In this document: piece by piece, positions 8,373-16,379 of the stretch
Layout of the letters: each line of letters begins with the position of its first letter
Numbering within the stretch: position 1 is the first letter of the stretch
Source of the DNA: CAZCEC01 sp964497615
Lineage (GTDB): Bacteria > Chloroflexota > Anaerolineae > Anaerolineales > UBA6663
Assembly (NCBI GenBank): GCA_964497615.1
Contig: CAZCEC010000019.1
Span: 1 to 64,000, forward strand
Length of the DNA: 64,000 bases
Direction of reading: 5' to 3'
Notes under the pieces: generated by a model
Databases searched by the model: none
What the model was told of the DNA's origin: nothing
Seen by the model: only the letters and a program-made list of their open reading frames with translations
Translations under genes and position numbers: made by a program

Positions 8373-9632
8373 ATGCGCCCGCCCGCCGCCCGCGGCTATC
8401 TCGCCCACCTGCGGCTCTTCCAGCCCAACGCCCGCCTGTACCTCCTCAGCGTGGTGGTCACCGGCGCGGCCATGGGCATCCTGCGGCTGCTGTTCAGCTT
8501 CTTCGTCCTCAGCCTCGGCCACGATGAAGCCGTTCTCGGCCGCCTGGTCACCACCAGCAGCCTGGCCGCCCTGCTGGCCGCCCTGCCCATGGGCTACCTG
8601 GCCGACCGCTTAGGCCGCAAGCGCTCGCTCCTCGCCTCCGGCCTGCTGATCGTCTTCTCCACCGCCGGCATGGTGCTGTGGCCCGCTGTCGGCGTGCTCT
8701 ATCTCTCCAGCGTCATCTCCGGCCTGGCCCAAAGCCTGGGCACCGTCACCAACGCCCCCTTCCTGGTGGAGAACAGCGGCGAGGCCGAGCGCACCTACCT
8801 CTTCAGCTTCAGCGCCGGCCTGCAAATGGCCGCCGTCTCCCTCGGCAGTTGGATCGGCGGCTACCTGCCCACCTGGGCCGCGGCCGGGCAGGGCGTGTCG
8901 CCCACCAGCGCCGCCGCCTATGGCGCCGCCCTCCTGCTCACCTCCATCTTCGCGGCCCTGGCCCTGGTGCCCCTGCTGTGGCTGCGCGCCCCGCGTGCCC
9001 CGCAGGCCGGCGCGGCCCAGCCCATCTTCGCTCCCTTCGCCTATGCCCGCGCCCACCCCGGCCTGCTGGCTCGCCTCATCCTGCCCATGTTCGTCACCTC
9101 CATCGGCGCCGGGCTCATCATGCCGTTTATGAACGTCTTCTACCGCGTCCAGCACGCTCAGCCCGACCCCGTTATCGGCGGCCTGTTCGCCTGGGGCGCC
9201 CTGGCGATGGGCCTCGGCTTGCTCATCGCGCCGCCCCTGGCCGACCGCCTGGGCAAGATCCAACTCGTCGTGCTCAGCCAGGCCCTATCCATCCCGTTCC
9301 TGGTCGCGCTCGGCTTTGCGCCCCTGTTCTGGGTCAGCGCCGCCGCCTATTACATCCGCCTCGCCCTGATGAACATGAGCGGCCCCGTCTATCAGAGCTT
9401 CGTGATGGAGCACGTCTCGCCCACCGCCCGCGCCACCGTCGCCAGCCTGGTGAGCATGGCCCACAACTTTGGCTGGGCCTTCAGCCCCAGCCTCAGCGGC
9501 TGGCTCCAGGTCAACTACGGCTTTGGCCCCGCCTTTGCCCTCACCATCGTTCTCTATACGTTGTCCACGTTCCTGTATTGGCGCTTCTTTGGGCGGGCCG
9601 CCCTCGCCCCCGCCGCCGCCGGAGCCGATTGA
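8373..9632 (+). CDS. MFS transporter
   Basis: A 419-residue, 12-helix major facilitator protein of the inner membrane. The loop 2-3 signature is GYLADRLGRKRSLLASG, and the second half repeats it as PPLADRLGKIQL. The helix 4-5 region and the FVMEHVSPTARATVASLVSM stretch resemble drug or metabolite exporters rather than sugar importers. Substrate is unknown. Start and stop place it between the 59-residue ORF (0-nt gap) and the M28 peptidase (2-nt gap), so the three are likely one operon. An export role linked to the peptidase cannot be shown. Confidence 0.85.
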   Translation: MRPPAARGYLAHLRLFQPNARLYLLSVVVTGAAMGILRLLFSFFVLSLGHDEAVLGRLVTTSSLAALLAALPMGYLADRLGRKRSLLASGLLIVFSTAGMVLWPAVGVLYLSSVISGLAQSLGTVTNAPFLVENSGEAERTYLFSFSAGLQMAAVSLGSWIGGYLPTWAAAGQGVSPTSAAAYGAALLLTSIFAALALVPLLWLRAPRAPQAGAAQPIFAPFAYARAHPGLLARLILPMFVTSIGAGLIMPFMNVFYRVQHAQPDPVIGGLFAWGALAMGLGLLIAPPLADRLGKIQLVVLSQALSIPFLVALGFAPLFWVSAAAYYIRLALMNMSGPVYQSFVMEHVSPTARATVASLVSMAHNFGWAFSPSLSGWLQVNYGFGPAFALTIVLYTLSTFLYWRFFGRAALAPAAAGAD

Positions 9633-9634
9633 CC

Positions 9635-10837
9635 ATGCTCGCCAATCACGCCCGCGCCTACTTGCATCGCCTGTGCCTGGAACTGCCCCCGCGCCCCACC
9701 GGCGCCCCCGGCAATCGCGCCGCCACCGATTTCTTTGCCGCCACGGTGGCCGGCTTCGGCTGGGCGGTCGAGCGCCCCGCCTTCGACTGCCTCGACTGGC
9801 ACGCCGAGGGCGCCTCCCTGCTGGCGGGCGCTCAGCCATTCGAGGCGCTTCCCAGCCCCTATTCGCCCGCCTGCGCCGTCACCGCCCCTCTGCGCGCCGT
9901 CGAGACCGTCGAGGCGCTTGAAGCCGCGGCCGTTGCGGGCGACGTTCTGCTCCTGCATGGCGCTATCGCCCGCGAGCCGCTGATGCCCAAGCGCTTCCCG
10001 TTCTACAACCCCGACGAGCACCAGCGCCTCTACCGCGCCCTCGAAGCCGCCCGGCCCGCCGCCGTTCTCACCGCCTCTGCCCGCCACCCCGAGATGGCCG
10101 GCGCGCTCTATCCCTACCCCATGCTCGAAGACGGCGACTTCGACATTCCCTCGGCCTACCTCACCGCCGAAGCCGGCGCGGCCCTGGCGGCCCATGCCGG
10201 CCAGCCCGTGAGCCTTGCCATCCAGGCGGAGCGCTGCCCCGCGCAGGGCTGCAACGTCGTCGCCCGCCGCGGCCCCGCCGCTGCCAGGCGCGTGGTGCTG
10301 ATGGCCCACATTGACGCCAAAGCGACGACCCCCGGCGCGATTGACAATGCCTCCGGCGTCGTCACCCTGCTGCTCCTGGCCGAACTGCTCTCGGATTACG
10401 CTGGCGCGTTGGGGATTGAGATGGTGGCGATGAATGGGGAGGACAACTATGCCGTGCCCGGCGAGCGGCTGTTCCTGGAAGCCAACACCAGCCGCTTCGA
10501 CGACATCGTGCTCGGCATCAACCTCGATGGCTTGGGCTACCGTGAGGGCCGCACGGCCTATTCCATCTACAACTGCCCGCCATCGCTGGCTGCCGCCATC
10601 GACTCAGCCTTCGCGCCGCATCCCGGCCTCGCACCCGGCGAGCCATGGTACCAGGGCGATCATGGCCTCTTTCTGTTCAACAACTGCCCGGCGCTGGCCC
10701 TCACCTCCGAGCGCGTCGCCGACCTCATGGCCCGCATCGTCCACACCGCCCAGGACACACCCGACCTCGTGGACCCGGCCCGCCTCGCTGAAGCCGCCCA
10801 CGCGCTCAAGGACCTCATCGCACAATTGGCCTCGTAG
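9635..10837 (+). CDS. M28-family zinc aminopeptidase-like protein
   Basis: A 400-residue protein with the M28 dizinc ligand order in its C-terminal half: His in VLMAHIDAK, bridging Asp in PGAIDNASGV, the catalytic/ligand Glu-Asp in AMNGEDNY, Asp in INLDGLGY and His in YQGDHGLF. These support co-catalytic zinc aminopeptidase chemistry on peptides or amidated amino acids. The N-terminal 200 residues look like the inserted PA-type or lid domain. No signal peptide is seen, so it is probably cytoplasmic. ATG 9635 is 2 nt after the MFS stop; the same frame is open upstream but only as the antisense-like shadow of the transporter. Confidence 0.8.
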   Translation: MLANHARAYLHRLCLELPPRPTGAPGNRAATDFFAATVAGFGWAVERPAFDCLDWHAEGASLLAGAQPFEALPSPYSPACAVTAPLRAVETVEALEAAAVAGDVLLLHGAIAREPLMPKRFPFYNPDEHQRLYRALEAARPAAVLTASARHPEMAGALYPYPMLEDGDFDIPSAYLTAEAGAALAAHAGQPVSLAIQAERCPAQGCNVVARRGPAAARRVVLMAHIDAKATTPGAIDNASGVVTLLLLAELLSDYAGALGIEMVAMNGEDNYAVPGERLFLEANTSRFDDIVLGINLDGLGYREGRTAYSIYNCPPSLAAAIDSAFAPHPGLAPGEPWYQGDHGLFLFNNCPALALTSERVADLMARIVHTAQDTPDLVDPARLAEAAHALKDLIAQLAS

Positions 10838-10992
10838 TCGCGGGCTGCGCAGCGTAGCCCCGCGTGCACCGCTGGCGAGCAGGGGCGTGCCGTCTCGCCG
10901 CCGTAGCCGCGGGGTTCATCCCCGCGTGCGCCGCTCGCCTGACGTGCCCGCCGTCGTAGTCGCGGGGTTCATCCCCGCGCGCGCCTCGGCGG
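10835..10992. repeat. Palindromic GTAGTCGCGGGG repeat array between convergent genes
   Basis: Three units begin at 10835, 10903 and 10956. Two contain a perfect 7-bp inverted repeat with a 5-nt loop, CGCGGGGTTCATCCCCGCG, at 10908-10926 and 10961-10979. The array fills the gap between the convergent M28 and ICMT genes, overlaps the M28 stop, and could act as a bidirectional transcription or processing barrier. A degenerate array of the same family is at 469-577. Confidence 0.75.
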
Positions 10993-11000
10993 CTTACGCG

Positions 11001-11480
11001 TTACAGCCACCGCCGCGTGCGCCGCTGATAGGTTTCATACTCCGCGCCAAAGCGCTCCCGCAGCATCCGCTCCTCCGCCGCAATGAAACGCGCCTGGATG
11101 GCCCACACGAATATCGGAATCACCGCCAGCGGGGTGAGCGTGCCCAGCAGAACCCCGATCCCCGTCAGCCCCATCACCATCCCCAGGTACATCGGGTTGC
11201 GGCTCACGGCGAACGCCCCACTCGTCACCAGCACCTCCGACCGCTGATACGGCCGGATCGTCGTGCCCGCGCGCTGAAACATTTGGCTCCCGATCACCGC
11301 CAGCGCCGTCCCCGCGATTAAGGGGATCAGCCCCAGCAGCCGCCCCGCTCCCGCCAGCCACACCCAGGCCGGCACCAGCAGATGCAGCGCCGCCATCGCT
11401 CCCGCCGCCGCATAGAAGTATGCCGGCGGCATCAACCGCTTGTTGCCCGCCCCGCTTTCCCGCTCAATGCTCGCACCCAT
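11001..11480 (-). CDS. Isoprenylcysteine carboxyl methyltransferase-family membrane protein
   Basis: A 159-residue integral membrane protein with four to five helices. The C-terminal half has the ICMT/PEMT-family SAM-binding pattern: VSRNPMYLGM then, after two helices, EERMLRERFGAEYETYQRRT. Bacterial members methylate varied small substrates or lipids, and the family alone does not give one. It starts 9 nt after the histidine kinase stop and is probably the last gene of the kinase/regulator operon. Confidence 0.8.
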   Translation of the reverse strand: MGASIERESGAGNKRLMPPAYFYAAAGAMAALHLLVPAWVWLAGAGRLLGLIPLIAGTALAVIGSQMFQRAGTTIRPYQRSEVLVTSGAFAVSRNPMYLGMVMGLTGIGVLLGTLTPLAVIPIFVWAIQARFIAAEERMLRERFGAEYETYQRRTRRWL

Positions 11481-11489
11481 CGCCTGCCC

Positions 11490-12791
11490 CTAATCGCCGA
11501 TCTCAAGTTCCACGCGCACCGTCGTCCCCTGTCCCACTGCGCTCGTCGCCTCGATCTGCCCCCCATGCGCCTCCACCAAATCTTTCGCGATTGCCAACCC
11601 CAAGCCGCTCCCCCGCGAGTCCGGCCCCTTGTAGAACCGCTCGAAGATGTGCGGCAGCGCCTCCGCCCCAATCCCCGCCCCCGTATCTGCCACCTCAATC
11701 ACCACCCTCTCCTCCCCATTCAGTCCTTCACCCGCGTCCCCCTCACCGCCTCGATCCACCTGATGTCCTGCATTCGCCCTATTCCCCTCACCCCAAATCC
11801 CCTCAGTCCCCAGCGTCCCCTGAGTCCCTTGAGTCCCCCGAGTCCCTTCAGCCCCCTGATTTCCCCTATTTTCCTCACTTCCTTGAACTCCTACCCTCAC
11901 ACTCACCCTCCCCCCCTCGCCCGTATACCGCAGCGCATTCGCGATCAAGTTGCTGACGACTTCCCGTATCCGCACCGGGTCTACATTCACCACCGGCACA
12001 TCGTCCGCCGCCTCCAGGCTCAGCGTCACCCCCGCCGCCTGCGCCTGCGGCCGGTACGCCGCCACCGTCTCGCCGCACAGCACCCCCAGGTCGGTCGGCT
12101 CGCGGTGCAGCGCCAGGGTGCCGCTCTCGGCTTCGGCCAGGGTGCGCAAATCGTCAATCAGCCGTGCCAGCACCCGCGTCTCATCCAGGATCGGCCGCAG
12201 ATGCGCCTCGTCCGGCGCGTACACCCCGTCCAGCACGCCCTCCAGCCCGCCCTGGATCACCGTCAGCGGCGTGCGCAGTTCGTGGGTCACGTCGGCCAGC
12301 AGCCCGCGCCGCTGGACCTCGCTGGCCTTCAGGCGCGCCGCCATCGTGTTGAAGGCCCGCGCCAGCCGCCGCATCTCGCGCGCCCCGCGCTCTTCCACGC
12401 GCGTCTCGAAGTCCCCATCCGCCACGCGCCCCACTGCTTCCATGAAGTCGTCCACCGGGGCCGCCATCCGCCGCACCGCGCTCGCCGTGAACACGACAAA
12501 CAGCAGAACCAACAACATCAGGAAGATGCCGGCCACTGTCGCGGTAACCGTCAGGGAGAGCGGGCGCTCCACCTGGGCCACCGCCGCCGTCACCAGCCAG
12601 AACGCCAGGGTGCAGCCGCCCACCGTCAGCACGAACAGGGTGATGAGCGCCGCCATCGCCCGCCACAAGAACCGCCCCCGGTAGCGCCGCCACATTTGCG
12701 GCCCTGGCGGCCCGGCCGGCGGCCACGCTTCGCCCTCCGGCCACCACGGCGGTCGTTGATGCCTGCCGGCCCAAAATCGCTTGCTACGCAT
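11490..12791 (-). CDS. Sensor histidine kinase with HAMP domain
   Basis: A 433-residue membrane kinase. Two transmembrane helices (about residues 40-60 and 75-100) flank a very short extracytoplasmic loop, so membrane or intramembrane signals are likely. HAMP follows, then the phospho-acceptor helix DVTHELRTPL, N box VVSNLIANALRYT, G1 VADTGAGIG, F box and G2 GSGLGLAIAKDLVEAHGG. Between the N box and G1 about 45 residues of (GTx)n low-complexity sequence are inserted, encoded by a minisatellite. ATG 12791 (MRSKRFWAG) was chosen; another ATG lies 21 nt upstream. Gene order after the regulator and the shared strand make it the partner kinase. Confidence 0.9.
   Translation of the reverse strand: MRSKRFWAGRHQRPPWWPEGEAWPPAGPPGPQMWRRYRGRFLWRAMAALITLFVLTVGGCTLAFWLVTAAVAQVERPLSLTVTATVAGIFLMLLVLLFVVFTASAVRRMAAPVDDFMEAVGRVADGDFETRVEERGAREMRRLARAFNTMAARLKASEVQRRGLLADVTHELRTPLTVIQGGLEGVLDGVYAPDEAHLRPILDETRVLARLIDDLRTLAEAESGTLALHREPTDLGVLCGETVAAYRPQAQAAGVTLSLEAADDVPVVNVDPVRIREVVSNLIANALRYTGEGGRVSVRVGVQGSEENRGNQGAEGTRGTQGTQGTLGTEGIWGEGNRANAGHQVDRGGEGDAGEGLNGEERVVIEVADTGAGIGAEALPHIFERFYKGPDSRGSGLGLAIAKDLVEAHGGQIEATSAVGQGTTVRVELEIGD
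11790..11893. repeat. 9-bp-period minisatellite inside the kinase gene
   Basis: On the minus strand, units such as TGAAGGGAC, TCGGGGGAC, TCAAGGGAC, TCAGGGGAC and GCTGGGGAC follow each other at 9-bp spacing. GGGAAATAGG-type sequence flanks them. Because 9 is a multiple of 3 the frame is kept and Gly-Thr-X triplets are encoded. Similar GGGAAAT-rich sequence is intergenic at 61617-61668, which suggests a mobile or expandable intergenic repeat that entered the coding sequence. Confidence 0.75.
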
Positions 12792-12818
12792 GGCGTGTCG
12801 TGCCCGCGTCAAACCGCG

Positions 12819-12851
12819 TTTCTCTGCGCTCTCCGCGCGCTCTGCGGCGAA
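12819..12851. repeat. Dispersed TTTCTCTGCG...TCTGCGG repeat
   Basis: TTTCTCTGCGCTCTCCGCGC followed by GCTCTGCGGCGAA. Related copies are at 26961-26985, 52765-52800 and 53898-53935. This copy lies between the response regulator stop and the kinase start. Confidence 0.6.
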
Positions 12852-12856
12852 AGGAC

Positions 12857-13558
12857 TTACTCATCCGCAAACCTGTACCCCAGCCCATACACCGTCAGGA
12901 GGTAGCGCGGCTCGCGCGGGTTGGGCTCCAGCTTGCGCCGCAGGTTCTTGATGTGCGTGTCGATGGCGCGCTCGTAGCTCTCGAACGCCACGCCCCGCAC
13001 CGCGTCCAGCAGTTGCGCCCGGGTGAACACCCGCCCCGGCTGCCGCGCCAATGTCGCCAGCAGCGCGAACTCGGTCGCCGTCACCTCCACGCGCCGCACG
13101 TTCGCGCCGTCGCCCTGCGTCACCCGCAGGCGCGGCACGTCCAGGGTCAAATCGGCCGCGCGGATCATCTCGCTCGCCTCGGCCGGCGCTTGGGCCGCCT
13201 CGGCGCGGCGCAGCACTGCCCGCACCCGCGCCACCAACTCCTTGGGGCTGAACGGCTTGACGATATAGTCGTCCGCGCCCAGTTCCAGCCCCACCAGCTT
13301 GTCGCTCTCCTCGCCCCGCGCCGTGAGCATGATGATGGGCACGTTGCTGTCCTTGCGCAGGGCGCGCATCACATCCAGCCCGTCCAGCCCCGGCAGCCCC
13401 AGGTCCAGCACCACCAGGTCGGGCCGGCGCGCCCGGAAGGCCCGCAGCGCCGCCGGCCCATCGTGCGCCACCGCCGCCTCAAACCCGGCCTGCGCCAGGT
13501 AATCCCGCGCCAGTTGGGCGATGCGGGCTTCGTCATCCACGACGAGGATCAGCTTCAT
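12857..13558 (-). CDS. OmpR/PhoB-family response regulator
   Basis: A 233-residue two-domain regulator. The receiver starts MKLILVVDDEARI (acidic pocket DDE). The phospho-acceptor Asp is in LVVLDLGLPGLDG, the switch Thr in MLTARG and the Lys in IVKPFSPKEL. The C-terminal winged helix ends with the typical YLLTVYGLGYRF. The start was set at ATG 13558 because a TATGAT box ends 7 bp upstream and no Shine-Dalgarno is present; upstream ATGs at 13567 and 13570 fall inside that -10 box. The open frame further upstream comes from a dispersed repeat. It precedes its partner kinase. Confidence 0.9.
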   Translation of the reverse strand: MKLILVVDDEARIAQLARDYLAQAGFEAAVAHDGPAALRAFRARRPDLVVLDLGLPGLDGLDVMRALRKDSNVPIIMLTARGEESDKLVGLELGADDYIVKPFSPKELVARVRAVLRRAEAAQAPAEASEMIRAADLTLDVPRLRVTQGDGANVRRVEVTATEFALLATLARQPGRVFTRAQLLDAVRGVAFESYERAIDTHIKNLRRKLEPNPREPRYLLTVYGLGYRFADE

Positions 13559-13565
13559 GGGGTGC

Positions 13566-13571
13566 ATCATA
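13566..13571 (-). promoter_or_regulatory. -10 box for leaderless response regulator transcript
   Basis: Minus-strand TATGAT at 13571-13566, followed by 7 nt and the ATG at 13558. The layout copies that at 1016-1028. The -35 position falls in the TTTCGTCC repeat and is poor, so the box is a moderate call. Confidence 0.4.
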
Positions 13572-13612
13572 CTGACGAAAGACGAAGGACGAAAGCTGGA
13601 TGACGGACGACC
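13572..13612. repeat. GACGAAAGACGAAGGACGAAAG dispersed repeat
   Basis: A run of GACGAAAGACGAAGGACG-type units immediately upstream of the response regulator. Copies of the family, in either orientation, are at 13795-13836, 14352-14399 and 52829-52866. Confidence 0.65.
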
Positions 13613-13794
13613 GCCCGGACCGTTAGCGCTTTGTGTGGAGCAGGTGGCTGCGCAGCAGCCCCCGCGCGGCGGCGGTTGTTGCCGCCGTTCCCAAGCAAGC
13701 CGGCGAACAAGGCCGGCAGACTCTCGCCCGCCGGCCTCGCGCACCGTCTCGCACGCTCACTCACTGCCGCCCTTCGGTCGTCGGTCGCCGCCTG

Positions 13795-13836
13795 CTATTC
13801 GTCCTTCGTCTTCCGTCCTCCGTCCGGTCCTTCGCC
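13795..13836. repeat. Copy of the GACGAAGGACGAA repeat at a gene 3' end
   Basis: TTCGTCCTTCGTCTTCCGTC and neighbouring units. The repeat covers the last codons and stop of the membrane protein gene. Confidence 0.6.
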
Positions 13837-14256
13837 ATGCATCCGCCGGTGCCACTCCTCGAACATGGGCGGGTAGCCCTTCTCGCGGTCCCAGCGCATG
13901 TGGCCCGGCCCACCCCAGCCGCGCCGCCAGCCCGCTGTACCCAGCGGCCCCCAAGGCCCGCGCCAGAACATTCCGCGCAGCAGCATCATCAGCACAAAGA
14001 CGAAGAAGATGGGGATCAGGCACTGCAAGAAGCCAAACCCGCCGCCCCAGCCCCACCCGCCGCGCCACATCATTGGGCCGCTATGGTAATACCACGCCGG
14101 CATGCCGTCGGGCAGCGTCCCGTCTGGCGCCACAATCACGGGGTTCTGCGCCAGGCCCTGCCGCACGCCGAACTGATAGGCGTAGCCGCCCACCATCACC
14201 GCGCCGGCCAGCAGCACCAGCACCACCAATACGCCGAGCACAAATCGCCTGGTCAT
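13795..14256 (-). CDS. Small membrane protein, Gly/Trp/Arg-rich
   Basis: A 153-residue protein with an N-terminal hydrophobic helix (about 5-28) that may be a signal anchor, a short extracytoplasmic stretch, a Gly/Trp-rich linker and a second helix (about 78-95) followed by a Trp/Arg/Gly-rich tail. AAGGAGAT lies 6 nt before ATG 14256, a strong ribosome site. The last residues (DGGRKTKDE) and the stop are encoded inside a dispersed GACGAAGGACGAA repeat. It is upstream of, and in line with, the response regulator and kinase, so a sensor-accessory role is possible. No named family recognised. Confidence 0.65.
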   Translation of the reverse strand: MTRRFVLGVLVVLVLLAGAVMVGGYAYQFGVRQGLAQNPVIVAPDGTLPDGMPAWYYHSGPMMWRGGWGWGGGFGFLQCLIPIFFVFVLMMLLRGMFWRGPWGPLGTAGWRRGWGGPGHMRWDREKGYPPMFEEWHRRMHGEGPDGGRKTKDE

Positions 14257-14351
14257 CGTAATCTCCTTTCGATCACAGGTCGTCTATGCTCGGCAGTATG
14301 CAATTGGATTGTGGGGCAATTGTGAAGCGGGGATGGAAGGAGTAAGTGTCT

Positions 14352-14399
14352 TGCGTCTTTCGTCCTTCGTCTTTCGTCCAGCCGTCGTCGGTCGTCGCC
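14352..14399. repeat. Copy of the CGTCTTTCGTCC repeat downstream of lysX
   Basis: TTGCGTCTTTCGTCCTTCGT followed by CTTTCGTCCAGCCGTCG, ending at the lysX stop codon. It fills most of the gap to the next gene cluster. Confidence 0.6.
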
Positions 14400-15248
14400 C
14401 TAGCGCTTCCCCACCTCGGCGGCATACTCCACCACCTTCCCCGGAATGTCCACCCCCGTGGCCGGCGCGGACGAGTGGAACTCCATCGTGTGGTTCACTT
14501 CGTTCACCAGGAAGCCCCGGTCTGGGTCTTCCAGCACGTCAATTGCCAGCACCCCGCCGCCCACGGCCCGCGCCGCCGCCACGCACACCGCGCTCAGCTC
14601 CGGCGTCACCGGGCAATTGGAGCCGGCCGCTCCCCGCGCCGTGTTGGTAATCCAGTGGCTCGACGACCGGTAGCTGGCTGCTATGGTCTCATCGCCCACC
14701 ACGTAGGCGCGGATGTCGCGCCCCGGCTTGCGGATGTACTCTTGCAGGTAATAGATCTGGTGGTAGTAGCTGCCCAGCACCTCACGGTGCTCAAGCACCG
14801 CCTCGGCCGCGTCCCGGTCGTTGATCTTGGTCACCAGCCGCCCCCACGACCCCACCACCGGCTTGAGCACCACCGGGTAGCCCATCTCCTCGATGGCCCG
14901 CACCGCCGCCTCGGGCGTGAAGGCCACCCGCACGTTCGGCTGCGGCACGCCCGCCGCTTGCAGCGCGGCCGAAGTGGCCAGCTTGTCGCCGCACAGCGCC
15001 GCCACCGCCGCCCGGTTCACCGTGGGGATGCCCCAGGCGTTCAGCACCGTCAGCGCATATAGCCCGCGCGCAAACGAGATGCTGCGCTCCAGCACCACGT
15101 CATACTGCCGCCACGCCTCCGGCCGCTGCAAGTCGAACGTCACCGCCCGGTCGTCCAGCCGCGCATATTCGATTCCGCGTTTCTCGCACGCCTCGAACAG
15201 CCACTTCTCCTCGACGCGCACGCGTGAGAGCAAGATACCAATCTTCAA
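14400..15248 (-). CDS. lysX: LysX-type alpha-aminoadipate/LysW ATP-grasp ligase
   Basis: A 282-residue ATP-grasp enzyme of the RimK/LysX group. LysX joins alpha-aminoadipate to the C-terminal Glu of the carrier protein LysW in the AAA lysine pathway. Diagnostic stretches are SWGRLVTKINDRDAAEAVLE, YYLQEYIRKPGRDIRAYVVG and the metal/phosphate end VNEVNHTMEFHSS. TTG 15248 was preferred because AGGGA stands 6 nt before it; TTG 15254 is the alternative. No lysW or other lysine gene is in the window, so the gene is away from its usual partners. It ends the long minus-strand island, 28 nt after thiO. An ArgX-like or other LysW-type use is possible. Confidence 0.8.
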   Translation of the reverse strand: MKIGILLSRVRVEEKWLFEACEKRGIEYARLDDRAVTFDLQRPEAWRQYDVVLERSISFARGLYALTVLNAWGIPTVNRAAVAALCGDKLATSAALQAAGVPQPNVRVAFTPEAAVRAIEEMGYPVVLKPVVGSWGRLVTKINDRDAAEAVLEHREVLGSYYHQIYYLQEYIRKPGRDIRAYVVGDETIAASYRSSSHWITNTARGAAGSNCPVTPELSAVCVAAARAVGGGVLAIDVLEDPDRGFLVNEVNHTMEFHSSAPATGVDIPGKVVEYAAEVGKR

Positions 15249-15276
15249 GGTCAATCCCTATCATCTCCACAATCAG

Positions 15277-16365
15277 TTACGCCGCTCGATCCGGCCCCAG
15301 CGCCATCACGACCTCCGGCGCCTCGCCCCCCATCACCCTAGCAGTCACAATCTCTGCCGTGGCCGGCGCTTGCAGGATGCCGTTGCGAAAGTGCCCGGCC
15401 GCGGCCACCAGGTTGGGGCACTCGCCAAACGGCCCCACGTACGGCATCCCGTCCGGCGTGGCCGGCCGCAGCCCCGCCCACGCCCCCTCCCAGCTCATCT
15501 CGCGCAGCCGCGGCGCCAGCTCCAGCCCAATCGCGGCCACCTCGGCGATGCCGCCCAAGGTCAACCCGTCGTCGTAGCCCACCTCGTCCACGGTGGCGCC
15601 CACCAGGGTCTGCCCGCTGGCCTTGGGCGCCAGGTACCCCCGCGCCGATGATATCACGCGCCGCACCAACTGGCCGCCCACCGCCAGGGCCTGCCCCCGC
15701 ACCGGCCGCACCGGCAGCGGCGGCACGCCCGCAATCTGGCCCGACCAACAGCCCGCCGCCAGCACAATCCAGTCCGCCGGGTAGTGCCGCCCCCCGGCCA
15801 GCACCCCCGTGGCACGGCCGCCTTCGCGCTCGATGGCCGTCACCTCCACCCGCTCCAGGCGCGCGCCGGCCCGCTGCGCGGCTTGCGCCAGCGCCAGGTT
15901 CAGCGCGGTGTTGTCCACCCAGGCATTGTCGGGAAAGAAGATGCCGCCCAGGGCGGCCGGGGTCAGCGCCGGCTCCAGCAGGCGGCACTCCTCCGCCGAG
16001 GCGCGCTCCACTGCCAGGCCCAGTTCCGCATTCAACGCCAGCAGCGCTTCCAGGTCGGGCCAATCGGCCTCGGCCAGGGCCACGCTGAGTTGCCCGCCGG
16101 CCGTATAGGGCACGTGCTCGCCCGTTGCCTCGGCCAGCTCGGCGATCAGGTCCGGGTAGAGTTCGCGGCTGCGGGACGAAAGATACTGATAGGCCGGGTG
16201 CGTGCCCGGCTTGGCGTGATATTGCAGCACGCCCAGCGCGGCCTGCGAGGCGCCCGCCGCCGGGGCGCTGCGCTCCAGCAGGATGACGCGCGCGCCGGCT
16301 TGGGCCAGCCGCCACGCGCACGCCGCGCCGATGACGCCCGCGCCAATGACGATCACATCGCTCAT
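15277..16365 (-). CDS. thiO: ThiO/DAO-family FAD-dependent amino acid oxidase
   Basis: A 362-residue flavoprotein. An N-terminal Rossmann motif VIVIGAGVIGAACAWRLAQA and ERSAP acid end bind FAD. The DAO-fold middle and C-terminal GLRPATPDGMPYVGPF and GHFRNGILQAPATAE match glycine oxidase ThiO. ThiO oxidises glycine to iminoacetate for the thiazole ring of thiamine; relatives oxidise sarcosine or D-amino acids. No other thiamine gene is nearby, and its setting among an SDR, ALDH7 and ferredoxin enzymes suits amine oxidation in catabolism equally well. It starts 14 nt after the SDR stop. Confidence 0.82.
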   Translation of the reverse strand: MSDVIVIGAGVIGAACAWRLAQAGARVILLERSAPAAGASQAALGVLQYHAKPGTHPAYQYLSSRSRELYPDLIAELAEATGEHVPYTAGGQLSVALAEADWPDLEALLALNAELGLAVERASAEECRLLEPALTPAALGGIFFPDNAWVDNTALNLALAQAAQRAGARLERVEVTAIEREGGRATGVLAGGRHYPADWIVLAAGCWSGQIAGVPPLPVRPVRGQALAVGGQLVRRVISSARGYLAPKASGQTLVGATVDEVGYDDGLTLGGIAEVAAIGLELAPRLREMSWEGAWAGLRPATPDGMPYVGPFGECPNLVAAAGHFRNGILQAPATAEIVTARVMGGEAPEVVMALGPDRAA

Positions 16366-16379
16366 CGGTTGTCCCAGCC

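Noticed and set aside
11382..12905. A 507-codon plus-strand frame across the ICMT and kinase genes
   Set aside because: Arg/Pro/His-rich shadow translation; the minus strand encodes clear kinase boxes.
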